DNA of 64,000 nucleotides from Moniliella sp. 'wahieum' (taxonomy: Eukaryota > Basidiomycota > Moniliellomycetes > Moniliellales > Moniliellaceae). Numbering within the stretch: the first letter of the stretch is position 1; each line of letters starts with the position of its first letter. The stretch covers positions 248,001 to 312,000 of the forward strand of contig RSEE01000054.1 of NCBI GenBank assembly GCA_003971905.1, written 5' to 3'. Positions 43,453 to 54,902 of this stretch are shown one piece after another. The translations under genes and the position numbers were made by a program. The notes below the pieces were generated by a model. It searched no databases, was not told the origin of the DNA, and saw only the letters and a program-made list of their open reading frames with translations.

Positions 43453-46201
43453 ATGCCCCCCCAACGCACGCCGAAGACCCTTCTTGCCGTCCGCTCCCAC
43501 CTCTCCGCCCGCCTCCACGCCATCCAGCACCCCCCGCCCCGTCCCTTGACCTCGCCCACCACACCCAGCCCTCCCTCGCCGACGTCTTGCCCCACCACGC
43601 GCCCCCACCCGACCTGCGCCCTGCCCTCGCCGCCGCCGCCGCCATCCCCTCTCCCCCTGCTCCGCCTCCCCCGCCCCACGATGGTCCTCGGCCGACCGAA
43701 CAAGAATCCAGCGCAAGCACCGCCCTCCCTTCCAGCAGCACCTCTGTCAACGCCCAGGCTGCTGCCACAGGCTCCGGAAAACGCTCCCTCCTTCGCTTCC
43801 TGCGCCCACACGCCTCCTCTTCTTCCGCGCCCACCCTCCTTCTTCCCAGCCACGAACGCCCCGCAAGCTGCCACGCCTCGTCGCACGCGCCGCTCGGCGC
43901 CGCTCCATCCCCCAGCAGCACCTACCCCCACTGACCTAGAATCCGCCCCCGCTCCCGGCGATCTTTCATCCGAGCCACTCCACTTTCATGTCCGCTCCCC
44001 CTCGGTGGCCTCCGCTGCCTCCTGGGGAGTGGTTTCCATTCACGCCGCCACCCCCAACCCGTGCCCGCGCCGTCTCTCACGACTCGGCCCTGCCCCCTCC
44101 CGAACGGCTCGACCCATCTAGTCGCCCAGAATCGCCCCTGTTGCCTGGGGCGGACGAGGATAGCGAGGAACAGAGCGACCCGGTGTTGGAGCAGTTGATC
44201 GCGCACAACGCGGCAATGTATGAGCAGTTGCTCCCCTCGTCACCCCCCTCTACCCCCAATAACTCATGTGCCCCACCTTCCTCCTATTCCTCTTTCTCCT
44301 CTTCTTCTCCTCTTCCCGCCATTGTGTCGGATACTCACTCGGTTTCCCCTCGCCTTGCACCAACAGCGCCTCCGACACCTTCGGCCAAAGGGTTCGCCTT
44401 CTCCCCTGCTCCTCCGTCGCCGCTGGCTTCGTCCTCCTCCGTGGTAGCGCCCGACCCGTCAGAGTTGATCCACGAATACGTTCACTCGCCTCGTCTGACC
44501 CGGATGGTGCAGCTGATGAACCCCCCCAACAAGGGACTGCAAGTATCGGTGGCCGATGTGGGCGACCCCGCCGGCCTGCCCGTCCTGGTGTTTCTTGGCC
44601 TGGGTGCGGTCCGTCACATGGTAGGGCTGTACGACGAGTTGGCGCATGCGCTGGGCCTTCGACTCATCTGTGCCGATCGATGGGGGGTGGGACGAACGGC
44701 GGCAGCGTCCACAGCTGAGTTTGGCGTGCAAGACTGGGCCAGTGTGATGGGCGAGGTGGCGGCCCAGTTGGGCGTGGAGCGGTTTGCCTTGTTGGCCCAC
44801 AGTGCTGGGGCACCGTTTGCCATGGCCACCGCGCTCGCCTTTCCCCCAAGTCGTGGGGCCCATCCATCTGTTGGCGCCGTGGGTCTCGCCCGACCCGGCC
44901 ATCGAACCAGGGTACCACTGGCTTCGCTATGTGCCCCACTCGCTTCTCCGCACTGCCCAAACCGCCGAATGGCACGTCCAAGGCTGGAAACTCGGTCGCC
45001 TTCCCGTGCCACCCTCTAGGACCCCAGCTTCCCCCACACCCACACCCACGTTTTCCCCTCTGTTTCACGACGCGCGTCAACCAGCACCACACCACACGCG
45101 TGCCACCTCCTGGACCCAGTCTCCTCCCCCCTTGGGCCACCCCGCCTCGGATGACGATCTGCGGCGAGTAGCGTGGAATGGGAGGGAAGTGCGAAGTACG
45201 AGCGTCTTGGGGGATCGGACGGAGGGAGGACGAATGCGCTGCGGGTCGGCCTCGGCGACACTGGGGCCACGGGCAAGCCCCATGGTCCTCCCGCCTCTTT
45301 CAACAGGGATGGAAGGCGAGGGAGAAGGCGAAGTGGAGGTACTTTCGCTCGATCCCGATCCCATGTCGGATGCCGATGCTGAAACCGAGGTTGACCGTCA
45401 CTCCTTTACCTACCCGCTGTCGTTGGGCACCTGCGCCGAAAGCACTCGCTCTTCCTTTTCGTCCCTAGGCGACGTCCAGGCCGCCCTGCCACGCACTGCC
45501 TGCCCGTCTCGGGAATCGTCTACGCCGCGGTCGCGGTCCCCTTCGCTAGGCCAATGGGTGCTTCGCGCATCCTCCCGCCATTCCAAGACGGTGCCTCCCA
45601 TTCTGGCACGTCGTCTGGCGTCAGTCTGCCCCATCGGCCGCGCAAACGGCCCGCGGGGAGCGTATTGAGCACCGCTTTACTTCAAGCAGCCCATGCCGAG
45701 GCCATTCACGGGGCGCTCCCGACCTGGTGCGCATCTCGCCACCCGTGGCGCCAAACCATGGGGGTTTGCCTTTCCCGAGGTGAAGCTTCCTGTGGTAGTG
45801 TGGCACGGAGACAAAGACGAGCGCATCTCCTTTGCGGGCTGGTGTGGATGCAGGCGCAAATGCCCTTGGTCGAGATTCGGCGGGTACGAGGTGCCGGTCA
45901 TTCGCTCATGATCAACTCGCGCGTGATTGTTGAGGTGCTGGAGAGCATTGCCAAGCACGCTCCCCCGGTCGGGGCCGACGAGCTGCTCCCTAGGCCCTGG
46001 ACCCACATGCATTGCATTGCCCATACCCCGCCCGACTCGGGATCGCCCTCTTCTCCCTGGCTGGTGAACTTCACCGTTGATACCCAACCCCCTCCCCTCC
46101 CCACGCTGCGCCCTGAAAATACACAAGGACGACACGACGCTCGCTTGTCTGGATTTCCTCCTGTCCGCCTCCTCGGCTGCCCGCTAGTATTTTCCACATG
46201 A
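43453..46201 (+). CDS. alpha/beta hydrolase with long disordered N-terminus
   Basis: The start at 43453 gives MPPQRTPKTLLAVRSHLSAR. About 350 Pro/Ser/Ala-rich residues follow, with frameshifts, before the folded domain. It opens SELIHEYVHSPRLTRMVQLM and NPPNKGLQVSVADVGDPAGL. Then come VLVFLGLGAVRHMVGLYDEL, RLICADRWGVGRT and the nucleophile elbow FALLAHSAGAPFAMATAL, with Ser in an A-H-S-A-G context. After a frameshift come PIHLLAPWVSPDPAIEPGYH and WLRYVPHSLLRTAQTAEWHV. A large Ser/Asp/Glu-rich insert follows. The catalytic Asp is in VVVWHGDKDERISFAG and the His in GAGHSLMINSRVIVEVLESI. The true stop is in the last 250 bases and uncertain. Such proteins are common in fungi; the substrate is unknown. 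Confidence 0.8.
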
Positions 46202-46947
46202 GGAGGGCCATCTATACCTCCTTCGCTCTCGCTCTCCGCCACTCCCGCTCTCCGCCACTCCGCTCTCTCCTGCTATTGCCCGTGGCGGCGTGGCTGGTGG
46301 CGGTGGGCCTGGGGGGGCAGGGCAGAGGGGGGCCCAATCGCATCTCTCATTTGGCACCGGAATACGTGTGTGGCTAGAGGAAACGTGGGGCTTGAAGCTT
46401 GAAGTGCGGGGGACGGTGGATGATCGATGATGTGACAGGTGATGTGGCAGATGTCGATGATGTGGGGCGCGCTGGTGGAGACGGCTGCGGTATGCGATTG
46501 CTGATGATCGATGACGAACGCCAGCCTGCGCTCCGGGTGGCTCAGCCCCGGCGTCCTGGCAGTCAGCTCAGCCTGAGCGGTCAACGTATTCAACTTGCGT
46601 TCCTCGTCGCCGCGACATTCGTGAAAGCGACGAGGCCAACAAGCCATGGGGGATGCACGGGCCACCAGTCCTAGCTTGGCACTTAGACTTAGCACTGAGC
46701 TTAGCGCTTAAAGCTTAAATCAGCGCAACCCTGCTCGGCCCTGCTCGGCCAGGGAACAAGCCAAGCATACCGGCGTTATGATGTGTAATGTCCCCACTGT
46801 TTTTTTTCGCCCCACAGGCATTACATGTTACAGTTATCCAATTGAAATGATGTTGATCGCGGGTATATAGCCTCCCCCAGCTTCTTCTTTCCGCCCCCAA
46901 CGGCCACTTTCCCTGCATTCCCCTGCGCCTTCCACCAACCCTTGGCT
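46202..46947. other. intergenic, P450 promoter
   Basis: No gene is supported. It contains CTTGAAGCTTGAAG (46391-46404), repeated GATGATCGATGA words (46420-46435 and 46504-46514), a GCTTAAAGCTTAAA word (46706-46719) and a TATA box (46864-46870) ahead of the P450. Confidence 0.55.
46864..46870 (+). promoter_or_regulatory. TATA box of the P450 gene
   Basis: TATATAG lies 78-84 bases upstream of the P450 ATG, and C/T-rich DNA follows it. The position fits a fungal core promoter. Confidence 0.5.
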
Positions 46948-48800
46948 ATGGCCTCCCCACTTGCCCTCACCATGCTCGACCTGCCCCTCCCGCTTCTTGT
47001 CCTTGCCATCGGGGGTTCGGTGCTCGTGGTGCTCGTGCTCCTGTACCCCGACCGTCCGGTGGGCGTGCACAAGGTGCCAGGCTTGCCCACCGTTCCTGGC
47101 CGCCTGCCACTGATTGGCAACTGGAAGATGATGTGGAAAGCAGTGAGCGGCCAGACGAAGGACGGACTGGACTATATGCTGGACTTTCAACGCACGCTTG
47201 CTCCAGGCGGGCGTCCGTTTGCGTTCCATGTGCCCTCGCTGGGCGGGCAAACGACAATGTTGAACCGGCCAGAGTACCTGCAGTGGGTGCAAAGCGGGAA
47301 ATCCCACTTTGACAACTACTGCAAAGGCGCACCCTTTAGCCGCAACTTTGCTGACCTCCTCTCTGAGACGGGCATCTTTGTTGCGGATGGCGATGTGTGG
47401 AAGCGGCAGCGCAAGCTCGCCTCGCGAATTGTATGTGATGGTCTTCTTTGCTGTTCCTACCATTTCCTACCACTCCACGTTTCAGGATAACAGTACCCAT
47501 GGCGCTGACCAAATATATCCTCTCCACCTGGACAGTTTTCCGTCAACAACTTTCGTTCTCATGTGCAACACTCTGTCCAACGTCACCTCGTTCCTCTGGT
47601 GCAGCTGGCTGAGGATGCAGCCGCTCGCCAAGAGGAGATTGTGCTGCCCGATATATTCTTCCGCTACACACTGGAAACATTTGGTATGATGGCATTTGGT
47701 GCCGACCTGGGATGTCTGCCGTACGTGCCGTCCTATCTCTCCGCCCCAGGATACCGAGAAGCTGTGATTCCCGCCACTCTCTGTGATTTTCCAGCTCCAA
47801 GGTAGCAGGATTAGAGAAACAGGTTCCATTCGCGGTGGCGTTTGACTATGCGCAGGCTGTGATCAATGAGCGTTTTATGGACCCAGTCTGGCCAGTGACG
47901 GAAATCTTTTCCCAACGTGGGCGCAAGATGCGAGCGGCGTTGAACACGATCCGAACGACCTGTTATGATATTATTGACCAGCGGCAGGCCAACCAAGCCC
48001 AAGGTGGGTCCCAAGGTGCCCAATCGAAGGAGGGAAAAGATCTGTTGCAACTCTTTATGAGCGAGGGCTTGACTCGTGACGAGCTGCTTCCGGTTGTGCT
48101 CAACTTTATTGCTGGACGGGACACAACGGCACAGGCATTGACCTGGTGCATCTACCTCCTTCACTCGGCCCCGGAAGCGACGACACGGTTGCGCGAGGAA
48201 GTGGCGCAAGTGTTGGGCGAAGGACAAGACCAGCGCTTGATGGAGTATGATGACCTCAAGAACATGCCCTACACCCAAGCAGTGGTGCACGAGACGTTGC
48301 GCCTCCAGCCTCCGGTGGCCAAGAACATCAAGTATGCTATTGAAGCAGATGTGATCCGGCCTTATGCCCAAGAAAAGCTGGTGGGCGGCACGCCCGAGAT
48401 CCGTATGGAACAAGCGCCGTGCCCAGTGCACCCCTCGGAGACGTGATCATCCAAAAGGGCACGACGGTGACCTGGTCAGACTATGTTATGGCCCGAATGC
48501 CTGAAGTGTGGGGAACAGATTGTGAGCAATTCAAACCCGAGCGCTTCCTCAAACCAGATGGGTCCCTGAAAACGTTTAGTCCTTACGTGTTCCATGCCTT
48601 CAACGCAGGTCCACGCCTGTGTTTGGGCCAGACGCTGGCTCTGTATGAAGCCAGTGCCGTCTTGGCTGCCCTGCTGGGCCAGTTTGATGTCGTTTTCAAC
48701 GAGGACGCTTTGGCTCGCAATCCTCCCCTATGCCGAAAGTATCACTCTTCCCATGCTCAATCCTTACCGTTCCAAACTCGTTTCTCGTGTTGTGGCTTGA
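46948..48800 (+). CDS. cytochrome P450, CYP52/CYP86-like fatty-acid hydroxylase type
   Basis: The start at 46948 gives MASPLALTMLDLPLPLLVLA, then a second hydrophobic stretch, an ER membrane anchor. KVPGLPTVPGRLPLIGNW is the proline-rich hinge. Exon 1 ends GDVWKRQRKLASRI. Intron 1 is 47431-47535 (105 nt). Exon 2 includes DIFFRYTLETFGMMAFGAD. Intron 2 is 47721-47794 (74 nt). The I-helix reads NFIAGRDTTAQALTW, the K-helix ExxR is in AVVHETLRLQPPV, and the PERF motif is in FKPERFLKPDG. The haem-binding loop is FNAGPRLCLGQ with the axial cysteine. The C-terminus is ESITLPMLNPYRSKLVSRVV. A frameshift near 48410 and one near 48725 break the frame. AGRDTTA is typical of omega-hydroxylase families, but the exact CYP family is not assigned. 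Confidence 0.93.
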
Positions 48801-49655
48801 AAAGCCCTTTTGGAAGCCCCACTTGCCGTATCTTTTTCCTTTTGCTTGTTAACATATGTACATTCACTGGATATGGCACACTTCTTCGCACTTCTTCGCA
48901 TGCATCACCATATCATCTTAGGCGCCCTCAATTCGTGTGTACCATCGCGCTCTCTCCTGGCCAATTAGCCAGCTATTAATATACAGACTCATCTTCATTT
49001 TCATAATAAGTTTGCCCAAACATCCCAGGAGTGAACATGGGGATAATCTCGCATAGTTGAACCCCAATATAGCTCTTGTGACAAGGCGCATGTGGTGTGT
49101 ATATCACAGTACGCCCCATCTTGGTGCTGGCCCGTACATCATATCCTGTATCAAAAATTGCTCTCTCCAGCAGTTATCTCATCGAAAGTGTAGTGCTACT
49201 GCAGACGTTGAATCAGTGTGCAAATTTTACTACAAGGATTGTGCAGTGGCTACAAATAATAGCCTCTTTTCTTGGTTTTGTGTCCATCCCCACCGAACAA
49301 ATAGTTGGTTTTGTGGGCACCCCTGGGTACATTCAGGCCAGGTTGGGGGACCTGGATGTGGGCCCGTGTAGCAGACTCATATATGGATGGTCCATGGACC
49401 ATGTTGGACCCAACCACATCCATGACGAACTGTACGTACCGACGATGTCAGGCAATAAACTCAACCCTATATGAGGGCGCGTTAGCGACGCGAACGGGCA
49501 CTGCTTTGTTGTGTGGCAGGGGGGCAGTGTGGCGGCGTGCTCATTAAAGTGCTTTTTTGGCTTTGCCAATCAAAACCGATTTAAGCGGCTGGTCTTGTTT
49601 CGCGTCGAACCTCCGTCCGGTCCTCTACCTCCTCCTCCTGTACCACCACATCGCA
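48801..49655. other. intergenic region
   Basis: The 855 bases after the P450 stop contain no supported gene. They are more A/T-rich than the coding parts. A TATGGATGGTCCATGGACCATG word near 49382-49403 is partly palindromic. Confidence 0.55.
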
Positions 49656-50327
49656 ATGCCTGGTTGCATGTACACTTCGTCTACGTCTCAAGAAACCCGT
49701 GGCCGGTACGTATGTCCCTCACCACACACAATTGGTTGCTGGGAGAAAAAGAGACAGAATGCGCAACTAACCCCCTCTTTTTTGTCCGATTCTCTCTCTT
49801 TTCGTCATCATCTCTCCCTCTGTTTCTTCTTCTCTCCATTACTGCGTCTTGTGGATCACAGGCCACTCGAGCGCTTCTCGGGTGGTTTGAATTCAAGGAA
49901 GAAACACTCTTCCCCGTGCGCTCGGACCAAAGACGCGAATGGCATGATGGACATGGATGCCGAGCCCTTCTTCGGCCCACTGGATGAGGAGCTAGACGAC
50001 CATCTGGTCCAGCTGAGCTCGGCCACCTGGAGACGGAAACAGTGCTACGTGATGCTCGGTAAGCTATCAGTGGAGGTGGAGGAGTTGCTGCGGACGAACC
50101 GAACGGTCAAGGGAGAGCTCAGCAGGACCAAACTGTTGCTTCAAGAGGTTGAAGAGCAGTACGCTGCCACAAACCAACGCTCGGTACCTCCCTTTCCTCT
50201 CCACCCCGCTCAACACGTCGAACGGGAGCGCCATCTCCTCCGTTTTGCCAAGTTCATCTCCTTCCTTTTGCCTCCGGGCCACCCCTGGTGCCTGCACCAT
50301 ATTCTGTATTACTTTGCCTACTATTGA
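49656..50327 (+). CDS. small hypothetical coiled-coil protein, one intron
   Basis: The start at 49656 gives MPGCMYTSSTSQETRGR. A 156-nt intron (49706-49861, GTACGT to TCACAG) is inferred; it is a multiple of three, so the frame is open with or without splicing. The downstream exon reads PLERFSGGLNSRKKHSS and then MDAEPFFGPLDEELDDHLVQ. A heptad-like helix follows: YVMLGKLSVEVEELLRTNRT and VKGELSRTKLLLQEVEEQYA. The end is read either to a stop at 50327 or, alternatively, through a second intron beginning at GTACCT (50193) and ending at a CAG (about 50501) directly before a TAA. No family is recognised. Confidence 0.6.
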   Translation: MPGCMYTSSTSQETRGRYVCPSPHTIGCWEKKRQNAQLTPSFLSDSLSFRHHLSLCFFFSPLLRLVDHRPLERFSGGLNSRKKHSSPCARTKDANGMMDMDAEPFFGPLDEELDDHLVQLSSATWRRKQCYVMLGKLSVEVEELLRTNRTVKGELSRTKLLLQEVEEQYAATNQRSVPPFPLHPAQHVERERHLLRFAKFISFLLPPGHPWCLHHILYYFAYY

Positions 50328-50915
50328 GTGACCCCCTTTCAAAAAGAGACCGACTATCCCTTTATCATTTTCCAACACATGCGCAACAATCATTAAGGAT
50401 CCCACTAAACATTTCCAACCACCATTAACCCCTCCCGGTTTCGCACCTTTTGTCTATACTATCGAAAACATTTGCATCTTCTTCTTCTCTTCTTGCCGCA
50501 GTAAAGCACGCTCCCTTTATGATCCACATCCTCGCAGAACGCGCTCTTCTCGGGCGTAGAGACAAGCGAAAGGGGCTCAGAACACACAGTGGATGTGGTA
50601 TTCGTAGAAGCGCAATGAGTAAAATGCATATAGATGCTTAGTCTGTCGGTTGTAGGAGTTAATGAGGAGCTCGAGATGGGCATGCCAAAAATTGAGCGGG
50701 GGGCCGATGAGAAGACGAAGTGGAGGTAAAAGTGGAAGTCAGGCTGGTAGTTCGACGCGGATATTCCCGCTCTGTCGGCTTGACTTCTGTTGCGGCAGCG
50801 GTCAACCAGCCACGCCAGGAGCGCTCCCGGCCAAGCCGAGGGACATGATGGGGATGAGTCGGAGGCGGAAGATCAGTTTGGGCATGTGCGATAGCTTTTT
50901 TCCCTAGGACGTGGA
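50328..50915. other. convergent intergenic region
   Basis: No gene is supported between the coiled-coil gene and the end of the minus-strand Ser/Pro-rich gene. The left part is C/T-rich. Confidence 0.5.
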
Positions 50916-52992
50916 CTAATAGGGGGGAGAAATGGGGTTGGTCCAGCTTGTACCCCCGTACCAAATGAAAGTCGGATTTTCCCTCCTTTGGGCATTGCTC
51001 CAGCGAGAACAGAGGGGGTGGGTCCAGGGTGGCGTCTGTGGGTTTGAAGGGAACAGCGCCCTGGAGCTTACAGCTGTCACCGAACCACATTTCACGCTGT
51101 CCTTTCTCCTCCGCCTCACCTCCGAAGAGCGAACAAGTTGGGTCTCCTTTGCAACGAGCATGCGAGGGGTTTCTTTAGGAGGTAAGGGAGGGGGAACGTC
51201 ACAGTCGGAAATAGAACTGGTGTTCTGCACACCATCAGTCAAAGATGCCGAAGGCAGCATGGGCAAGACGGTAGTACCAACAGCCGGAAAGGCATATTTT
51301 GAATGAGCCCCCCACGATCTGGGACTGAATTCTTGTCTTCTTCAATAGGATCAGCTCGAGAGCTATCTATGGAGCTGATTCGTCTCTTGGGGAAAATAGT
51401 TGACGTACGAGAAGCCCTTGACGTCGGCGTACGGCTAATCTTGCGCTCATGGGAATTGGACGAAACTCCGTCAATCGAATAGATTGTTGTGGGTACAGTT
51501 GTGTTGGAGTCTCGAGAGTCATTCCGCGCGAGCGAAAAGGAAGATAGTACACTCTGCGTGTCTGTTGAAGATGGTCCATCGATGGATGTGGTATCCGTCC
51601 CGAAACGACCCAACCGTGCATGGGACCACTCCTCCCACCGGTCCCACCCTGGTTTAGATATGGGCCCACTTACAGGCGGAGGGACACTCCCTGTTCCAAG
51701 GTCCAGGCTTGGAAGGCGCAATAGCCGTCGATGACCATTAGTTGGTTTCATAGTGCATGAGTTCCCATGGAGGGTTTCGTAGGCAGAGAGGTATGGTGTG
51801 TGAGGTTAGAATGCCCCAAGGAGCGAGATATGTGTGTGCCAGCAGATGTCTCTTCTGGGCGCTTATTAGGGTTGCTTATTGAGCTGACCCAAGTGGAAGG
51901 GGGGTAGTTCATGGTCTCGCCCACACGCCTACCTGAAGTGGTCGGCCGGATTGGACAGGGGCTGAGCTGACTGTTGTTGGGGGAGAGTGGAGAGTTAGCC
52001 TTAAGCAGGACGGTAAGAGTTTAGGTGAGAAGAGACGTACTGTTTTTTTCAGCATGCACCTCTCTATCACCGTCGTACGATACGTTGCGCATAGACAACA
52101 GCGGCAGTTCGGAGTTATTGGGAAGAGAGAGCTTAGGGTGGCGCTCTGACTTGTCAGCATAATGTTGAGGTATTGGATGATCAATATGGGGGGCAGAGAG
52201 GTTGCTCCAGAAGGTGATGGCATTTTGCTGCAACGAATTTGGTGGAAAGGGAAATGCATCCAGCTCTTGCCCCAAGAAACCTTCGTCTTCCTCCGTGTCC
52301 CCACAACAGGCAAAGGAGAGTGGTGATGGCTGAGGCGGATCCGAGTTAGATTTGGACACTGAACCAGGCTCATTGTCTTCCTTGCGAATGCTGGATGTAG
52401 TGCCTTGCACGACCGCCTCATTGTTTCCCGTAGTGGCTGGCCGAGGAAACAAGTCGGTGAAGAAGTGAGAAGAGCGGCCACGGAGGGAACTAATCGTCGG
52501 TGCTCGTGGACGGCGGGGTTGGTGGGATGGATGGAAGTTGGTGGGGTAAGTTCGGAAAGGGTGGGGGACTGGGACGAGGAGAAGGTAGTACATGAGATGC
52601 CCAGGACTTGAGTGAGGGCGTAACGAGATGTGATTGAGGCTTCGGGTGGGGAAATGGGAAGGCCTTGTGTGTCCCTAAAGGGTTCAACGTGACGTCTCCA
52701 GCACTATCATATGGGATGGGTGGATCTGCGCTGCAGTGTTGGGTGGTGTCTTGCTGGTTAAGATATTGGTCTTCTCCTTTGCCGAGGATGTTATCGCTGT
52801 TGTGGCCGAGTGCAAGGTGTAGGTCGTTGCGGTCGAGGTCGAGTCCATTTTGTGTTCGGGAAGGGTAGGGGTTCGTAACTGGGGTAATGTCAGGCTAAGG
52901 TCCAGGCTGGTGTGGTCGAATTTGATATGGTCGAGCTCAATCCCGAGCCCAAGGCCAAAGGCCGTTTCCGAGGGGGCTGGGCTGTGGGTCAT
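50916..52992 (-). CDS. hypothetical Ser/Pro-rich protein, several exons or frames
   Basis: A set of consecutive minus-strand frames has one composition and probably forms one gene. The first begins MTHSPAPSETAFGLGLGIEL (52992). The second has SLRGRSSHFFTDLFPRP and an acidic CCGDTEEDEGFLGQELDAFP. The third contains KPTNGHRRLLRLPSLDLGTG, GWDRWEEWSHARLGRFG, many Ser/Thr pairs and FPKRRISSIDSSRADPIEED. The last contains DCDVPPPLPPKETPRMLVAK, with an SH3-binding PPLPPK core. A GTACGT donor near 52030-52040 suggests an intron. The protein is probably disordered and phosphorylated. No family is recognised, and exon borders and the start are uncertain. Confidence 0.55.
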
Positions 52993-53893
52993 ATGAGGGC
53001 GGTGGGGAGAGAGAAGACAATAGGAGAGATTGGAGGTAGGCGCACGAACAACAAAGTTGGAAAAGAGGAAAGGGTAATGGTGGTGGAAATGGTGGTGGTG
53101 GTGGTGGCAAAAGTGACTGGTGGGCGAGAGCTAGTATAGGCCGGTCTGGTGACGTGCGAGTGACCTGTCCCTGTGTTCTGTCTCCTTTTATCGATTATCA
53201 GGCGATGAATGAAGAGCGAATGACTGCTGTGACATACTAAAACGAGCTTAAGACCACATAGCATATTATTGCCCACCCACACACACTGCCTTCTCCACCA
53301 CTAAAAGTGAGTGCGTGTTCAATGCAGAAGGTGCCCGGTGGCTCCCGATTTTGGAATGAAGGCTCCACATGCCCGATTCCAACTCCTTGCAAACAATCCG
53401 GGGGGTTCGTCTGTAGGATCCCGACCACTTGTTTTACCCTCTCTGTGGAAACACTTTTTATAGCTAAAAAATAACCACATTTTAAGCTTTAAACTTTATC
53501 CCATCAGTCCCGCGTTCCCGCGTACTACCTGCACCAAGGCAGTGTTGGCCCACCCTGTGTATCACAGCTGCCCCCTCTCCACGCTCCTGCTGCGATTTAC
53601 ATGCGGAAGGCGCCACAGCCGCCACTACCACCATGGGTTTGCCTGCCTTGATGTGGCACAGCAGTGCGATGATGTCCAAAATGGCCCCCTTTTGGTAGTC
53701 AGTTGTGCCTCCCCATCACTAATAGTCACTCCATATATGTGGAGCTAAGAATGTGCACAGCATCAGATGGCCGCCTTTCGCATAGCATCCTGCATCCCCC
53801 CCGGCCTTGTGTTGATAGACAATTTTGTGCGCTGCGATGTCCTGATATCACCCTCGAGGGAGATGCATTCGCGCTGTGAGACATGTGATAGAC

Positions 53894-54372
53894 CTGGAGT
53901 CCTGATGGTCTCGAGGTGATGCAATCGCACTGGTGGTGGGTGGTGGTGGCAAGCCAATCAGCAACGCCTACTACAGAGGAACATCAAAAGCAGCGAGTCG
54001 CACCACAGGGGCAAGCTGCGGAACAAGGTGTTGAGCCATCGGGTGGCTCGTGCTTTGGCCAATGTCCCTTCAGTTCCTCCTCAAGCCTGGGAGTTCCGTT
54101 GTTTCTCTCTCTTGTTTTTCCTTATTCCGCAGCTTAGCCCCTGGTGGCGACTCGCTGCTTGTTGTTCCTCTATAGGCATTGCTGGTTGGCTTAGACCACC
54201 ACCACCACCAGTGCGATTGCATCACCCTCGAGGACATCAGGCCCATCAGGACTCCAGTAGATCTCATCACAAAAAGGACAACACAGGAGGGAGAAAACAA
54301 TGGTCCTCCTAGGCCTGATGAGGAACCAAAAGGACTTTGTTCGAAGCACGAGGTACCCGGTGGCTCAACAAT
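53894..54372. repeat. inverted modular repeat (M1'-M2'-M1-M2)
   Basis: Two modules alternate. M1 (54120-54257) and its inverted copy M1' (53894-54028) match over about 135 bases, including CAGTGCGATTGCATCA and GCGACTCGCTGCTT with small changes. M2 (54278-54372) and its inverted copy M2' (54028-54116) match more loosely, sharing GGTGGCTCAACA-type and GAAGCACGAG-type words. The plus-strand order is M1' M2' M1 M2. A third partial M2 lies at 53321-53355 (GTGCCCGGTGGCTCCCG). M1' and M1 could form a hairpin stem with M2' in the loop. No transposase frame is visible. It could be a MITE-like element or an inverted duplication. Confidence 0.8.
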
Positions 54373-54819
54373 CTGGAAAAGTGGTAGTAGTAGTGCGGTG
54401 TTGATGGTGGTGTAAAGCACAGACAACAACACCTACTAACGATACAGGATTTTCATCGGCTAGCCTAGCTAGTTTGCCATCGGACTATAACTCTCTCGTC
54501 TTCTCCCTTAGAAGCTACTACTGAAGGATTGAGTCGTTCGTATTTTGGCTATACTGAGAAGGGAGGAGACGATGAATTGACTCCAAAAGAGAGGGGCTCC
54601 TCAAGAGCAGAACGTATATAGGAGGGAGAGCAGATTGGATAGAACAGCGCCACCGAGATGATGGTCACATCTGCTGCTGTGACAATACCGATCTCAGACC
54701 TGGGGCTCAACATACAGTCGCTAAGCGTTCGCATGTCACATGCATCGCAGGCCAGATGTGTTTTTGTTAGTGTTATAGACCAGAGAGCAGGCAGTGGTAG
54801 TGTATGCATTGCACATGAG

Positions 54820-54902
54820 CTACAGAGGCTAGAGAACGTCCATTTCATTGGCAGACTTAAGAAGGCTGGGACAGGGGGAACGCTACGTCTAACCTAACCG
54901 TA
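54820..54902 (+). repeat. dispersed repeat, copy 2
   Basis: Matches 4899-4983 in the same orientation with few differences; flanks are unrelated. See copy 1 for the shared core. Confidence 0.75.
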
